DNA of 64,000 nt from NCBI RefSeq assembly GCF_910592395.1, contig NC_088309.1:18540599-18604598 (forward strand). Reading direction: 5' to 3'. A program made the position numbers and the translations under genes. The number at the start of each line of letters is the position of its first letter. Position 1 is the stretch's first letter. Positions 11,911-23,700 of this stretch are shown here, piece after piece. This DNA comes from Lineus longissimus. Taxonomy: Eukaryota; Nemertea; Pilidiophora; Heteronemertea; Lineidae. The notes below the pieces were generated by a model, which worked only from the letters and a program-made list of their open reading frames with translations, was not told the DNA's origin and made no database searches.

Positions 11911-14900
11911 AGCTATGCATATACACCCCACAAACATCAATAGATACATACAAAGTACATGTAGGCCTATGTATTAGTTATTCACGATTGCATTGTATTG
12001 ACCTTTGAATAAGACCTGGCACACGTTTTACAGGCGGGATTGAACTATGCATATGACGTGATTATCGTACAAAATACTGTAGATACAGAAATAAGTGGCC
12101 GTCTCGAAAAATCAGAAAAGCCACAGATATTTATTCATACAATAAGACAAAGCCAATTTAGGCTACATAAATGTCACACTGCCTTACTACCATATGAAGA
12201 AAATCTAGGCCTTTTCTGACGGATTTCAACAGCGGCCACTCACTCTTAAATGTGTACAGGACATAACCGCGTGATAGGCCAATTCATGAGGACTTTCAAG
12301 CCTACCAAATACCCAAGAAGGGTAACCAAGAAATGTGTTTTTTCATGCAGATTATGGCAGATTTTTAGACAGACGAAAAACAGAAGATTTGCTTACGGCA
12401 TTTTGACATTCAAAATAATAACCCCCTCCCCAAACAAAAAAGGAATTTCTGACTTCAATGATGCAAGTACATGTACTTTGAGAAGATCCCTATGTTAAAT
12501 TTACCTTGAGTGTCCTACTTGACAATGAAAATATTTCAGAGGATAAAGGTTTGCATCCGTAAACATTCGGGTCACGTTACACTTCAGGCCAAACTTTATT
12601 GCAAACTGCGGCGAGCCACTTATCAACTCGGCCTTCGAGAAAAAATCGGGTTGGTGACCGAATATTGGCGAATTGACGGAATGAACGGATGTGGAACGTG
12701 ACGAAATCATCGCCAAACGTTTTCTATTTTGAGGGGAGTAGTGGCGGGAGTAGCCGGACCGATACTAGTGGGCACCTGTTCCATAGAGGTATACGGTATA
12801 CTACACTATACGCGAACAATGGCTTCACAAAGGGTGCATGACCATGAAACTATTGTTCGCGTATAGTATAGTATAGGGTATAGCTCTATGGAATGGTAGG
12901 TGATAAAGTATGGAATTAGTGAAACCTTGGAAACACTGATAAACCTTGGAAACACTCCTTAAAATGCATAAAAACATGAAATAATGCCATTCGAACCTAA
13001 CGTGGTTACGAATCAACATTTGGAGCTTATTCTTACATGATCAGATCGGAATTTTATGGTAATTTAGAAATCTGTCGCATATCCGATTCAATAGTCTATA
13101 TTTTAGAACAACCCAGTTGTACCTCGCCTCCAGTGTACAGTACTGATCTCCCAAATATGGGAAGACACGCCCACCACACACCCATAATATGGACCAATAC
13201 CATCCATGCAATGTAATTCAGGTTATCGCATCCGATCCGTGCGTACAGACAGCGTACAGACAGCGTACAGGTCATGAGGTGCATCATCAGCCATGCTGCC
13301 ATGGCCATGGCCATGTCTTGCTTTTCGATCAGACGAGTTGCTTGGGAAGTTGGGGGCCTGTCATGCATTATGCATGGATAGGTTGACGACTATGTCTAGG
13401 CCTAATTGTCTATGATTGACTGATATTTTATAACAAACGATGAATAAAAGAAGCCTAGTCATGTATGTTTATTACCGAAGTTTGCGGATGAAAATTTCCT
13501 TCACCTTGAGCGATTTCTTACATCTTCCAGTACGCATCGAGGGATGCAGAGATCTTTGTGACGTCACCAGTTCTAAGCGGTTTTTTATTCACGTGTGTGT
13601 TTGTCCTATGATCTCGTGCATCTCGTACCGAGCATAATACTTTATCGTCTATGGAATACAAAACAATCATAAAAACTAATTTTTGCTTCCATTGAAGAGA
13701 AATAAAATATTTTAACGACCACAGCGCGTTGCCAATTGATGACGTCATCCTCCACATAAAAAATGTTGGCTTCTGAACTAACTGGCAAATTGCTATCAAT
13801 AAAGTCAGCTGGGACGAGACTGTCAGTTGGGAGGGTATAAATCGTGGAAGGAACGCACCCGATTTCCCCCGCTATTTGCACAGTGATTCCATGGTTTACA
13901 TTGAATATTACAAGGTTTATCAGTGTTTCCAAGGTTTCACTAATTCCATACTTTATCAACTAAAGGTGCCTTAGCGTTCAGAGCGCAGTTCTGGCATGCA
14001 TTTATCATGTGAACATGAATTTTGTATATAGTCACGGTGTACCAACGCTTTGTGCCAACTGACGGACGAAAATCTCTGGGGCCCTCTCAACAGAGACCAT
14101 GTCATCTCCCGCTAGTCCTTCCCCGAACTGGAAAAAATCTGAGCAGTTTTTGCATACTTTGTTTTTATTCCATCTTTCTTAGCATAGCATATATAATATT
14201 TCAGAATGCCTTTGCCATAGCGTAACATTTTAGAGTGTTTCCGTAACTGAGTTTTCCCCCTCCGCATCGTTTGGGAGTACTAAAAGGCAGATTGAAACAC
14301 TTTTTTTCTCGGCTTACTGGACTTTGCGCAATATTTCGCCAAAAAAGCATTCTACGCAACGGTCCCTAGGTGACTTTTCCTATTCATAATACACAGCCTG
14401 TCCATCCTAGATCGTGGTTACATGGGGAGTAATCGTTGTAAAATCAGGCCAAACGCTTAGACAGTTAACCCGGGTACCACTATGTTTACGATGCGAACAA
14501 GCCGTGTAAGTCATTATCAGCATTTTGTTCATTGAACATTTGCGGGTACAGCGTCACAGGGAGCAGCATTGAACGGTAAACAGGTTCACATCATATTCAG
14601 ACAACGGCTTGTAACGGCCATACAGGAAATGATTCGTATCATAAACCGACGATCAAAACCATTCGCTTGCTGAGAGTATACATTACGCGCATACATTACA
14701 TTCAGACATTTGAGCTTCCAAGCTTTGAGAAATAACAGGTCATGTGCGAATTTGGCATGTAATTTTGGTGATTTACGTGAGTACATTTTCAACCCCGAAA
14801 AGTGTGAAGTGAAGTTATGCTTTTATTTAGTAAAAATCGGTAGGCATGTCCAACAAGACATGTGTCTCAGCTGCCTGGGTGGATGTGGGTCATCACTCAC

Positions 14901-15902
14901 TGGTGACTGACACCATGTATCGAACTTGACGTACCGGGGTAAAACATAATGGTCGCTCCCCCATTTCGCTCGTTTCGTTTCGTTGCGCAAAGTCCAGTAA
15001 GCCTTTTTTCTCACCCTAAATGGAAAAGCATCTCTCAGCTCTCTCTCTCTCTCGTAAGAAGTCCCTAAAATATGGGAATAAACCCACAGTCGTTTCTGTA
15101 AACATTTCTTTGAAGAGAGATAAAGGCAAGTTCAGTCGCACGCTATCGGCGGCGTGCTATATATCGGGTAACGCAAAAAAGCCGTGGAAGGCAGTATACG
15201 TTTTTAATACTCAGTACAAAGAAAATGCAGGTTTTGTTGTTGATATATTCTTTGTCAACGAAAGATCAACAAAAGGAGACATTGTTATTTATATTTCAAT
15301 AATATCAGTCTACTAAAGCATACTTAATTCAACCTTCTACAATTTGGGAATTTGCATGCAGTATTACGGACAAACAAAGCGGGGATTTATTTTTGATATG
15401 ATTCGTATTTTCAAAACTAATCCCAAGAAAATATCACAGGACGGTTTAATCTAAGAACTTCATTGTGAACTAATAACGCTGGGCGGTTCTTGCTTGCGAA
15501 CACGTAGCAGTATAATGCTTGGCAGTATATACTTGGAATATCACGATAAAGCTATAGTCAATGTGTTGCATTGCTGGCAATAGGACTACTGGCTGTAGAC
15601 AATTTTATATCAACAATTCAACAAAGGGAAGTTGATAGACAGACCTACGCTACATGGGTAGATAGCAGGGACAATAGTTTGTTATATGAAAAAAAGATCC
15701 AATTCAATTGTTAACACGCATACAATGGATAATATCAAACACATTACTATCCAAATTATTGTTATTAGCTTGACATTACGACAAATCCGCTTTAATCTCG
15801 CTGAAAAGGGCGTTATACTGCGTTGCTTCTGTCGCTGACAGCAAATTAACGAAAAGTTCAAGGTCTCACCAACGATAATTGTTTAGACTTGTTTTGTCGC
15901 AG
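11911..15902. other. No coding exon recognised; transposon remnant inside
   Basis: The 5' exons of the EF-hand gene (initiator Met and N-terminal EF-hands) should lie here or further left, but I could not identify them. The only structured feature is the inverted-repeat element at 12779-13980. A short CT-rich tract sits near 15035-15053. Confidence 0.4.
12779..13980. mobile_element. Probable non-autonomous DNA transposon with nested inverted repeats
   Basis: Two layers of inverted repeats are visible. A hairpin at 12779-12893 pairs a TTCCATAGAGGTATAC... arm with ...GGGTATAGCTCTATGGAA, around an ATTGTTCGCGTATAGTAT core. A second pair, about 50 bp each, lies at 12902-12951 and 13908-13957 (GATAAAGTATGGAATTAGTG and its reverse complement), almost 1 kb apart. 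The 48-bp hairpin arm recurs at 44711-44758. In both places an AGGTGCCTTAG word follows the unit (13964 and 44760). No transposase is recognisable. Confidence 0.6.
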
Positions 15903-16135
15903 TTTTCAAATTACCCAAGATAAACGTATTGCAGGTCGAGGCCGATTTTCTCTGAATGAAATCACGGGGGCGCTCGTCGACAGAGGTTTCATCGCGGAGG
16001 AAGAGACAGCAGTCACGGAAGAAGAGCTACGGACTATGTTTGAAATGTTTGATAAAACTGGGGGAGGGACTATCGACAATAAAGACCTTAGAAGCCTCAT
16101 CCCTTGCTTGGGGGACCATATCACAGAAGACCAAA
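15903..16135 (+). CDS. EF-hand gene, exon with degenerate EF loop and EF3
   Basis: The acceptor is TTTTGTCGCAG before 15903 and the donor is A|GTAGGT after 16135 (phase 1). It contains the MFEMFDKTGGGTIDNKDLRS helix-loop-helix. An extra Glu/Ala-rich stretch between the first and second hands (AEEETAVTEEEL) is longer than the usual calmodulin spacing. Confidence 0.75.
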
Positions 16136-18057
16136 GTAGGTTTGGCCGTCTGATAAGGTGTACGCCGTTCGTAATAACTGGTGGCCAGGAAAATAGAAAT
16201 GCAGTTATACACAATGACGGCTTGTGTGTTTCTATTTTCCTGAGCAACCTGAATAAGAAAAGAGCGTACCTGTTTGGAACACGATTCCAGTTGAATTCTA
16301 CGTTTTTGAAATGGTATTTTGGCTCGTAAAATAAACCAAAGTCATGGTATGACACGAAAGATGTGATTATTAGTGCATAAAGTTTTGGTACTATTCTGAC
16401 AAGATGTGAAAACATTCAGAGAACATTTATTTAATTCATTAGATTTCTAAACCCATTTTTGATAATTTCACAACACCTGTTGTAACGTTATCTATTTCAT
16501 TTCATAATTTTTGTTCAATTCTTTTCATTTACTTTATGCATTCCTATGATGTCTATTATACAGGCCTATTATGTACACTTGTTGTTTCCGAGTTATTTTT
16601 CTTTGCTCGTATTCTACATCACATAGCCTTTATTGTCTCACCATCAGATTCATGCTAAAAACAAACACACGGAACAAAAGCAACTTGTTTCCTTTTATCG
16701 CTTGCTGACGGTTTTAGATTCAAACATAATTTTTAAAATCTACCGCTTTCAGAAAATTAACGTCCTAAAGGATCTAGATTTGTCTCTTTGCAAAGTAAAG
16801 ACACCTACCCTTTGAAATGCATCTTTAAAAGTACTTTAAGAACCGGTGTTACTGTTGGAAAAGTCTTTTAAATAAGTACTACTATGTGACGTTACTCTCT
16901 GTTTTATTGACGGTAATTATACATGTATACCTGAATTCGATATATAATAGGGACGTACATTCATTCCCGCGGGGGGGGGGCATAGACTGCTATACCAGTG
17001 TTCACTTTATTTGACTGATAAACTTTTGAGAGATATTTTGAATTTGTCTGTCACTGAGAGTTCTGCTCATGTTTTTTTTCAGTTGGCGAAATGATATCAG
17101 ATCTTGACTTAAACGGTGATGGGGAAATTAGCTGTGAAGGTAGGCAAGGATAATTCATCTTTGGGCAGCGGTAGCGCAGTGGAAGAGAGGCGGTCTCATG
17201 ATGAAGAGCGTCCGCGTGGGTTGGCCGTGTTCGTTCCCTTATACTGCTCGGGTTCAAGCAGGCGCTTTCTGGTTGCTCCTTGAAACTCCTGTGGACACCG
17301 GGGTAATAGTAATTAGTATGGTATCCCAAAAGCGCTTCGAACAAGGAAACCTGGAAAAGTGCTATGTAAAAACTCAATATCAGTATTATCAATATTCTCA
17401 AGTAATATATTTTATCTATACCTATGCTTTGAACCACTAACGGGCAATGACTATCTCGGGGTGGCAATTTACATGTTGCTATAAATTATCAGCAAGTTTC
17501 TTCCAAAATACCACTGACCTAGAGGTTTATCTACAAAGGTTCACCAATGAGTATACGCAGCAACGTCCCATAATATCTTTTGTGCACATATCACCTCTCG
17601 AATCCCGAATGAACGACACCCCGTCCCAAAATCTCAGTTGTCTCAAATAGAAAGGTGAAAATGATGCAATATTTTCAAGCATTGATTGCAGCACGGACGT
17701 CTGAGAAATAACGGGTTTTTTTCGTTTGAAAAACACAAAAATGCACTCTGGGGAAATTTGTTGAAAAATTTTAATTTTTTTTTGTTTGAGTCGAGGGCCA
17801 TGTTCGCGTTTGCCGAAAAGCAATCATAGATGTTTTTTCAGTAGCTCAAAAAGTTTTACTGCCAAGAGTGTAGACGGTTATTATTACACTAATTGTCTCA
17901 AGCGAGCAATGCAGTTCTCGTTACCGAATACATGTAGTGGTTAAAGCTGGATCATACTTCTTTTTATTACATGTAGCTATTCTCCTTTTCTATTCTACTA
18001 TCAGAGTTACTGGCGTCTATGAGAAGAGAATGTCAAAGCAACAGTGAAAAACAGTAG
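15903..18057 (+). CDS. Calmodulin-like EF-hand protein, 3' part of gene (three exons)
   Basis: Three exons join in phase: 15903-16135, 17083-17139 and 18005-18057 (TAG stop at 18055). The encoded C-terminal part reads ...GRFSLNEITGALVDRG..., then EELRTMFEMFDKTGGG with loop D-K-T-G-G-G-T-I-D-N-K-D, then DQIGEMISDLDLNGDGEISC followed by EELLASMRREC. The last loop, D-L-N-G-D-G-E-I-S-C-E-E, is a canonical Ca2+-binding EF-hand, completed only when exons 2 and 3 are spliced. The middle loop lacks an acidic residue at position 5 and has Asp at 12, so binding may be weak. The first visible loop (R-I-A-G-R-G-R-F-S-L-N-E) has lost its acidic ligands. The pattern matches EF2-EF4 of the calmodulin/troponin C superfamily. 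The 5' exons are not identified. The first exon could also start at 15933, where another AG acceptor keeps the frame. Confidence 0.75.
16155..16330. repeat. Dispersed repeat in EF-hand gene intron
   Basis: GTACGCCGTTCGTAATAACT through AGGAAAATAGAAATGCAGTT and ATACACAATG recurs, with a few changes, at 31243-31305. An inverted short word (GGAAAATAGAAA / TTTCTATTTTCC) makes a small hairpin here. Family unknown. Confidence 0.6.
17083..17139 (+). CDS. EF-hand gene, exon with canonical EF4 loop
   Basis: A 57-bp exon between GTTTTTTTTCAG and G|GTAGGC. It encodes GEMISDLDLNGDGEISCE. It begins with two and ends with one base of split codons, matching its neighbours. Confidence 0.8.
17163..17410 (+). 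mobile_element. tRNA-derived SINE
   Basis: The head (17163-17240) is tRNA-like: GGTAGCGCAGTGG fits a Pol III A box and GTGTTCGTTCCC fits a B box about 55 bp further on. A body of about 100 bp with a TGGTTGCTCCTTGAAACTCC word follows, then a 3' part with AAAAGCGCTTCGAACAAGG and AAAAGTGCTATGTAAAAACT. An AT-rich tail completes it. AAGTGCTATGTAAA-type 3' ends are common in SINEs of aquatic animals. It lies in the last intron of the EF-hand gene in the sense direction. Confidence 0.65.
18005..18057 (+). CDS. EF-hand gene, terminal exon
   Basis: A strong polypyrimidine tract ends TTCTATTCTACTATCAG. The exon begins AG, turning the split codon into Glu at EF-loop position 12, then encodes LLASMRRECQSNSEKQ and TAG. 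Another acceptor at 17841 keeps phase but would put Val at loop position 12 and was therefore not chosen. Confidence 0.7.
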
Positions 18058-19209
18058 AGAACGTCAAGGCAATCTCGTTCGTATCGTGTATAACTCTGGC
18101 AGGGACACCGGTTGTTGACTATGCAAACCACATGAGATTTCTATTTCCCTTTCAAAGATATCATAATATCTGAAATCGAATACATGTATTGTCGAGTAAT
18201 TCCAAGATAGATTCCATTAGTACTAGTATTCCGCAATATTATGTTAAATCACTCGATCACTCAAAAATATCACTTTATTATTCATCCGCAAATAACTTGA
18301 TGTTAACAAACGCCACGTGTTCGCATTACCATCCCCATGTATAGTTTTATAGTCACTTCTTTTTATTGCATCAAATCGACAAGATCGTACTAATAATAGG
18401 AAATATGTATGATATAAGCTTACATGTACTCTGTTGTGTTGTATGAAATGAAAAAAATTGATACATGAAAGGCTTTTGGGGCAGTCGGTCTATTTTTATT
18501 TCGGAATTATAATAGACAGGTCAGTTGGCAGAACACCATGGGATTACTCATGTTTCCTGTATCGATATTTTCTGCGACGTCAACACTTTAGACTATTAGG
18601 ACAAATTGATTAACTTGAACACATCAGGAAGAACAGACCGCGGGTATGACGACCTTCAAAGAAATTTGGACAAACTGGATATCTTAGAACAGCTCCCATG
18701 ACCACACATGATACTCGACCTTACCGACTTCAAAGGATTCTGTTAAATTACAATAATGACGGTACAATGCCACTGTCAACAGTTTTCCGTTTCTCCATTA
18801 CCCTAAATGTCGCTTTTGGCCTCAAAGGACCTAATGTAATGCGAATTGGGGCATAAGCTAATTTCGGATCAACACTGATCACTTAGTAATGAAATTACAA
18901 AGGTCGAGAGTTTTATATCATTATCAATGCAAACCACAGTAGGGTCTTGCACGAAATCACAGGACGTTTTACAAAATGAAACTAATTTGTTTCTCCTTCA
19001 TACTAACCTTGTTGGAGTCCACATTGTCGCCATCTCTCCTAATCTCGTTGTAACTTAGGAACTCCTCAGATCGAGTGCGCATCGGGCAGGATAGTTTTTC
19101 GTAAGCGTGAAGTAAATGTATATAACTGAGGTCATCTTATGTTTGTTGATCTGAATCAACGAACTGAAGAAGGCGGGTGTATACTGGTACATGTAAGTCC
19201 GCAATTCTC

Positions 19210-19300
19210 CGAATCGCCAACGCGAATGCCTGTCCAATTGTTCGACATCGCGATAAGGAGCTCGAACACCGGGATGGGCGTTCGCATTGGCGTTTCGGGG
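19210..19300. repeat. Fold-back element, family A, copy 2
   Basis: The arms GAATCGCCAACGCGAATGCC and GGGCGTTCGCATTGGCGTTT, with TTCGACATCG...GAGCTCGAAC in the centre, form an imperfect hairpin. It is homologous to the copies at 8470 and 41692. Confidence 0.75.
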
Positions 19301-19367
19301 GCTTTGACCAGCTCCCTATCAACACCAACGCAAGTAGTGAAGCGGAACCTCTTTAACAACAATAGGG

Positions 19368-19505
19368 CCGTTTTACACGTGACCAAACTAATCTAGATCA
19401 ATCTGGATCGGTCTCTCGATCGATCTGGAAAGGTCTAAAATGTTCTGCCGTATCAACGCACGCCAATGATATCTGTCTGGTCTGGTCTGGTCTGGCTTAA
19501 CGTAG
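19368..19505. repeat. Fragment of fold-back family B with TCTGG array
   Basis: Begins GGGCCGTTTTACACGTGACC and contains GATCAATCTGGATCGGTCTC and an array of GTCTG-type pentamers at 19478-19497. The same vocabulary (AGACCGATCCAGATC, AAACCAAACCAGAC, GTGTAA...GGCC) builds the complete fold-back at 36883-37045. No matching right end is seen. Confidence 0.55.
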
Positions 19506-20647
19506 CTCGATGTGGTCTAAATAGTGGATCCTCTTATATTTGTCAACTTTTTTTGCGTCTGGTTCCTGAGAATACACCATTCATGGCATCGTGATTGATG
19601 TGATCTCATATGGCCCTATGCTAAAAGAATACACGCTTTCAATTGAAGACGCCCTTGAAAGATGTGTGTGAAATTACACCACAGCTTAACAAAAGTTAAA
19701 AACAAAAACCACGAGATAGAGGTAGACGTTTCAAATGTTTATTTGAATTCGGATAACAATTTTTAAAAACGCTTCGTGCGATTTTTATAACAGTATCCAC
19801 AACCCAATAGAGGAACAAAACGGAAGAGGCAGAATGTTGCAATTTAGATTAGTATATCACAGAGTAAAAGTACTTGAGTTTCAACTTAGTGTAAGCAATT
19901 CTAGCATCAATCAAATGTTAATTTGCAATAGTTTCAGTTTTTTCATTCTGTGGTGACATCGAAAAATTGGAACATTTTCAATCATGGATCATTGGCATTG
20001 GTGAATAAGATTTGAACGACTTCAGTGAGGTTTCGCCATTCCGTCTGAGAAGCGCTACACCCACAACGGTTTCTATTCCCGTTTCCTTCATCGAAAATAC
20101 AAAAAAAGGGTTTCGAATACCAACAGTAATATTGACATATATGCACGCATTAGCAATCAAGTTGTTGGCGTTGTTCGACCTGTTTCATCATTCTCTCTCG
20201 GTTAACAGACAACATTTACATTGTTTTTAGTGAATGTATCGTGTATTAATGGGTACAGTGCACACATTTCCCATCCAGAAAGTTATTCTAAAAAACGGAA
20301 GGGCCATCAGGTACCGATGCTTGATTCACGAAATCCGGTTACGAGATCGAGAAACCTGCCCAAAAATTGACGTCATTCACATATTAAGTCGGTCATTTTC
20401 AATCAATGGGTCGGTCCTTGGAACGAGATAGCGAAACCTAACTTAATCGATAAACCACAAATAATTGAAACATCGGCAAAAACTACATGAACGTACATAT
20501 CAGGAACAAAAACTGATTGCTTTTCCCAAAAAGCAATCAAACCTGAATTTATCTGAAGTTTAGAGCAGTGTGACAAGACTTGTATTTGAGCTCGTGGAAA
20601 ACAGTCACAACAACCCAAGATAGAATAACATGCATGCAAGTACCAAG

Positions 20648-20766
20648 CTACTCTGTCAGTGTGTACTGCACGTAGTTTTCTTCTATTTCACACGAACACT
20701 TGTCGCCGTACTGACACTTGAACACTGTACCAGGCTTGTGGCATGTGCCGTTGCTGCCCGGACACG
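20648..20766 (-). CDS. Terminal exon: second half of Cys-rich C-terminal module
   Basis: The acceptor is ATTGCAG. It encodes CPGSNGTCHKPGTVFKCQYG, then DKCSCEIEENYVQYTLTE and TAG. Together with exon 21322-21450 it forms an eight-cysteine module. The closing cluster C-x(4)-C-x-C recalls the VWC/single-VWC end (usually CCP...C), but the fit is only tentative. Confidence 0.8.
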
Positions 20767-23700
20767 CTGCAATATAAGAGGAGTTGGTAAGTGTTACTTA
20801 ATGTACTTAAAATCAAGTGGTTTTAAAACTTTGTTTTTGTGGATTTGTAAAGCGCTGGATATGCCTGAACATAATGAGCTTGTACTGTAAATTATCGTCT
20901 GAAAACTCAGTGTAAAGAACTATAATTGCGCCCAATTTAGTTCCAGAGGTTACATTTGATAATTTATCTGCAGAAAACTCTTTTTAGTTTTTTCTGCTAA
21001 ATTCAGTTGTGCTCAATCAACTGCTGAAATCACTTATCGTTTAAAGTGAGCTGATCTGATCTCTGCATTATGGTTGCATTGGACCTCAAAAGGCCAATTA
21101 TACATGATTATGAGTAGTAACACAAATGAAAATGAAATAATAATCAAACACCACTGGCAATAATAAGGATGATTGTTGTGGTTACCTAGGCCTTTAGTGG
21201 AAATAAGGGTTAAGGGGTATCGAAAAGCTAAAAACAACTAGTCCGAAGAGCAATTTATGCTGGAGAGAGAGGCATAGACAGCTTAATATATTTTTTTCGA
21301 TATTCTTTCCAGTTTACTTACTTTGGGCAATGGTCTTGGGCCCTGATAACATGCACTTATATGTTGCACACTGTTCCTTATCTTCGTAGGTCTCGCCGAA
21401 TTTGAAGAAATGCTGGTCGTCGGCAGTCGAGCAGACAATCAAAAAGTTCGCTGCAAATAGAAGTTTGATTAAGTTAGAATAATGTTCACAATGTTTTTAA
21501 CCATCGTTTGACGCCCGTTTTTCTATCTTGACCACCAAGGTTTTTGCATTTCATCAAGATTACATGTTTACCCCGTCTACATGTGATTCAGGACGCCGTT
21601 TGTCATGATGGTGCTGATCCAAGTTGCTGGCGGCCTAAATGTTCTCAGAGGAGCGAAGGGCTTTTGAGTAATAACTTAAGTTAATAAATTCAATTTCAGC
21701 GCAGAAAATGTCGCGTGTGCGGAGATGTGTCGAGATGGTAAATATATAGTACATGTAGTAACTAGACAAAAAGTCAACGGTCTTGCATTGTCGTCTCAGC
21801 GTGATCATCCCAATCATCATTCAGCATTGTGTTTCTTCGTACGAATACTCATAAAAAAAATAGTTTTGAAAAACAGTTTACATTCTTTCATTCCAGGAGT
21901 ATTAGGTGATGATGACAAGCTATCTTCTTGTTGACTTGTCCAGGTTGACTAGAAACAAATGTCGGGCGTGTTCCCTTACCGTAGTTTTGATAACACACTT
22001 TTTCCCCCTTGTACTCGCCCTCTATGTAACCATCATCGCACTTGCCAGCTGGTACGACCGAAAAAAAACATGATCATAATATGAAATGAATGACAAAGAC
22101 AATGGGAATAAGACACTGATCGGAAAACATCTTGTTTAAATGAAACTCAAAGTTTGACTTTTTCTCTTTGACCGCTTGAAATAAGTGTCGCGGAATGCCT
22201 TGGTTACCCCACCAAAGAAGCGGAATGAATCATAGTATTTGCAATTCAAAGAACTGCATTCAGTGAATAGTAGTTTCATGTCTTGGCCTACATAACAGCT
22301 TCAATTCACTTTTTATCTTATGAAATTTGGTTGAGTACGAAGCACCATCTTTGCTAGTCCAAACCATGATACTTTTACAGGTATGTGTAGATATTAAATC
22401 GCAGTTCATCCAATTTCCTATAGTGACGTCATCGCAAGAAGATGAAAAACAATGTGAGCCATCTGAATAACATGGGGTTAACATTTCCTAATTGATAATT
22501 GCTAGTAGTTAACTTCCGCATCCATTTACATTTTGTTCTCCAATTCATGCCGTGAAATTACAGCACGGTTTGTTTCGTGTATTGTCAAGTTCAAAGAAAA
22601 ACTTACAGAATTTCCTAAAACACATTTTCTCTCCGTTGTAATAGCCTTCATCATAGTCAGCAGGACATTTCGTTTCTAAAAATAAAGATTGAATAATATA
22701 AGTAAGAATTGGGAATAAAAATAAATGGTACATGTAGACCCACCGGATAAAGTTTGGGTGCAATACAATGTATTGGTACATGTATCCTTTTATTTGGCAG
22801 CGCCAACAAGTCGACTTGATATCTGCCCCTAAACGTCCATGAGTATATTCCTGCATAATATCAAAAGCTATCGATCGTTTTTTAATTAAGTGTAATAAAG
22901 ACTACAATATCGTGATGGTTAGTATATACGTTGTAATAATATCATGACCGCACCAGTATGTGACGCACGCACCAGGGTCACCAAAGCTTAACTAAATACT
23001 AAATCGTTACTTTATTGCATTATTTTACGGCGAGGTCAAGATATGTTTTCCATAAAAGGGTTATTTGAGTTTTAACCAAGGATGAGAACAGAAAACCATT
23101 TCTTACCTACGCACAAGCCGTTCTTCAAATAATATCGGGGCGGACACGTGAATTCTGTAATATAATCAGATACATTATAAGCGTGTGTTATTACTGTAGA
23201 AAATGCAATAAGTGGCCACTGCGCTACCAGAATTTGAGCAACTAGAAACTGAACACAACGAAGAAACATCAGTTCATTTTATTGGGCTTGACCATCTACC
23301 GTAAGGATAAAAGAACTTTTTTTATTTTGCGGGTTGGCCACTTAATTTCCTTCATGCACATGTAGTAGTGCACCTTTATCAAATGACAGGGTTAAGTGAG
23401 GGCACCTTTTCTTCTTGTGTGATTGCGCATTCAATAAACAACAGGGTGGTGTAAGTGCATATTTCCTTCATGTGTTATTGCGCCTTCAATAAACAACAGG
23501 GTGGTGTGAGTGCATCTTTCATTCGTGTGTTATTACGCCTTCAATAAACAACAGGGTGGTGTAAGAGCATACTTCCTTCATGTGTTATTGCGCATTCAAT
23601 AAACAACATGGTGGTGTGAGTACATTTTTCATTTGTGTTTTATTGCGCCTTCATTAAACAACATGGTGGTGTAAATGCATATTTCCTTCATGTGTTATTG

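Larger units (their letters stand above)
18058..20647. other. 3' flanks of two converging genes
   Basis: Holds the 3'UTR of the EF-hand gene (plus) and that of the large minus-strand gene, which converge here. No coding exon is seen. A minus-strand AATAAA lies at 19738-19743 and is a possible poly(A) signal for the large gene. A fold-back element (19210-19300) and a fragment of family B (19368-19505) sit between the genes. Confidence 0.45.

Noticed and set aside
17842-17873. Alternative terminal exon of the EF-hand gene
   Set aside because: The acceptor and phase fit, but it would place Val at the twelfth EF-loop position. The exon at 18005 restores Glu and has a much better pyrimidine tract.
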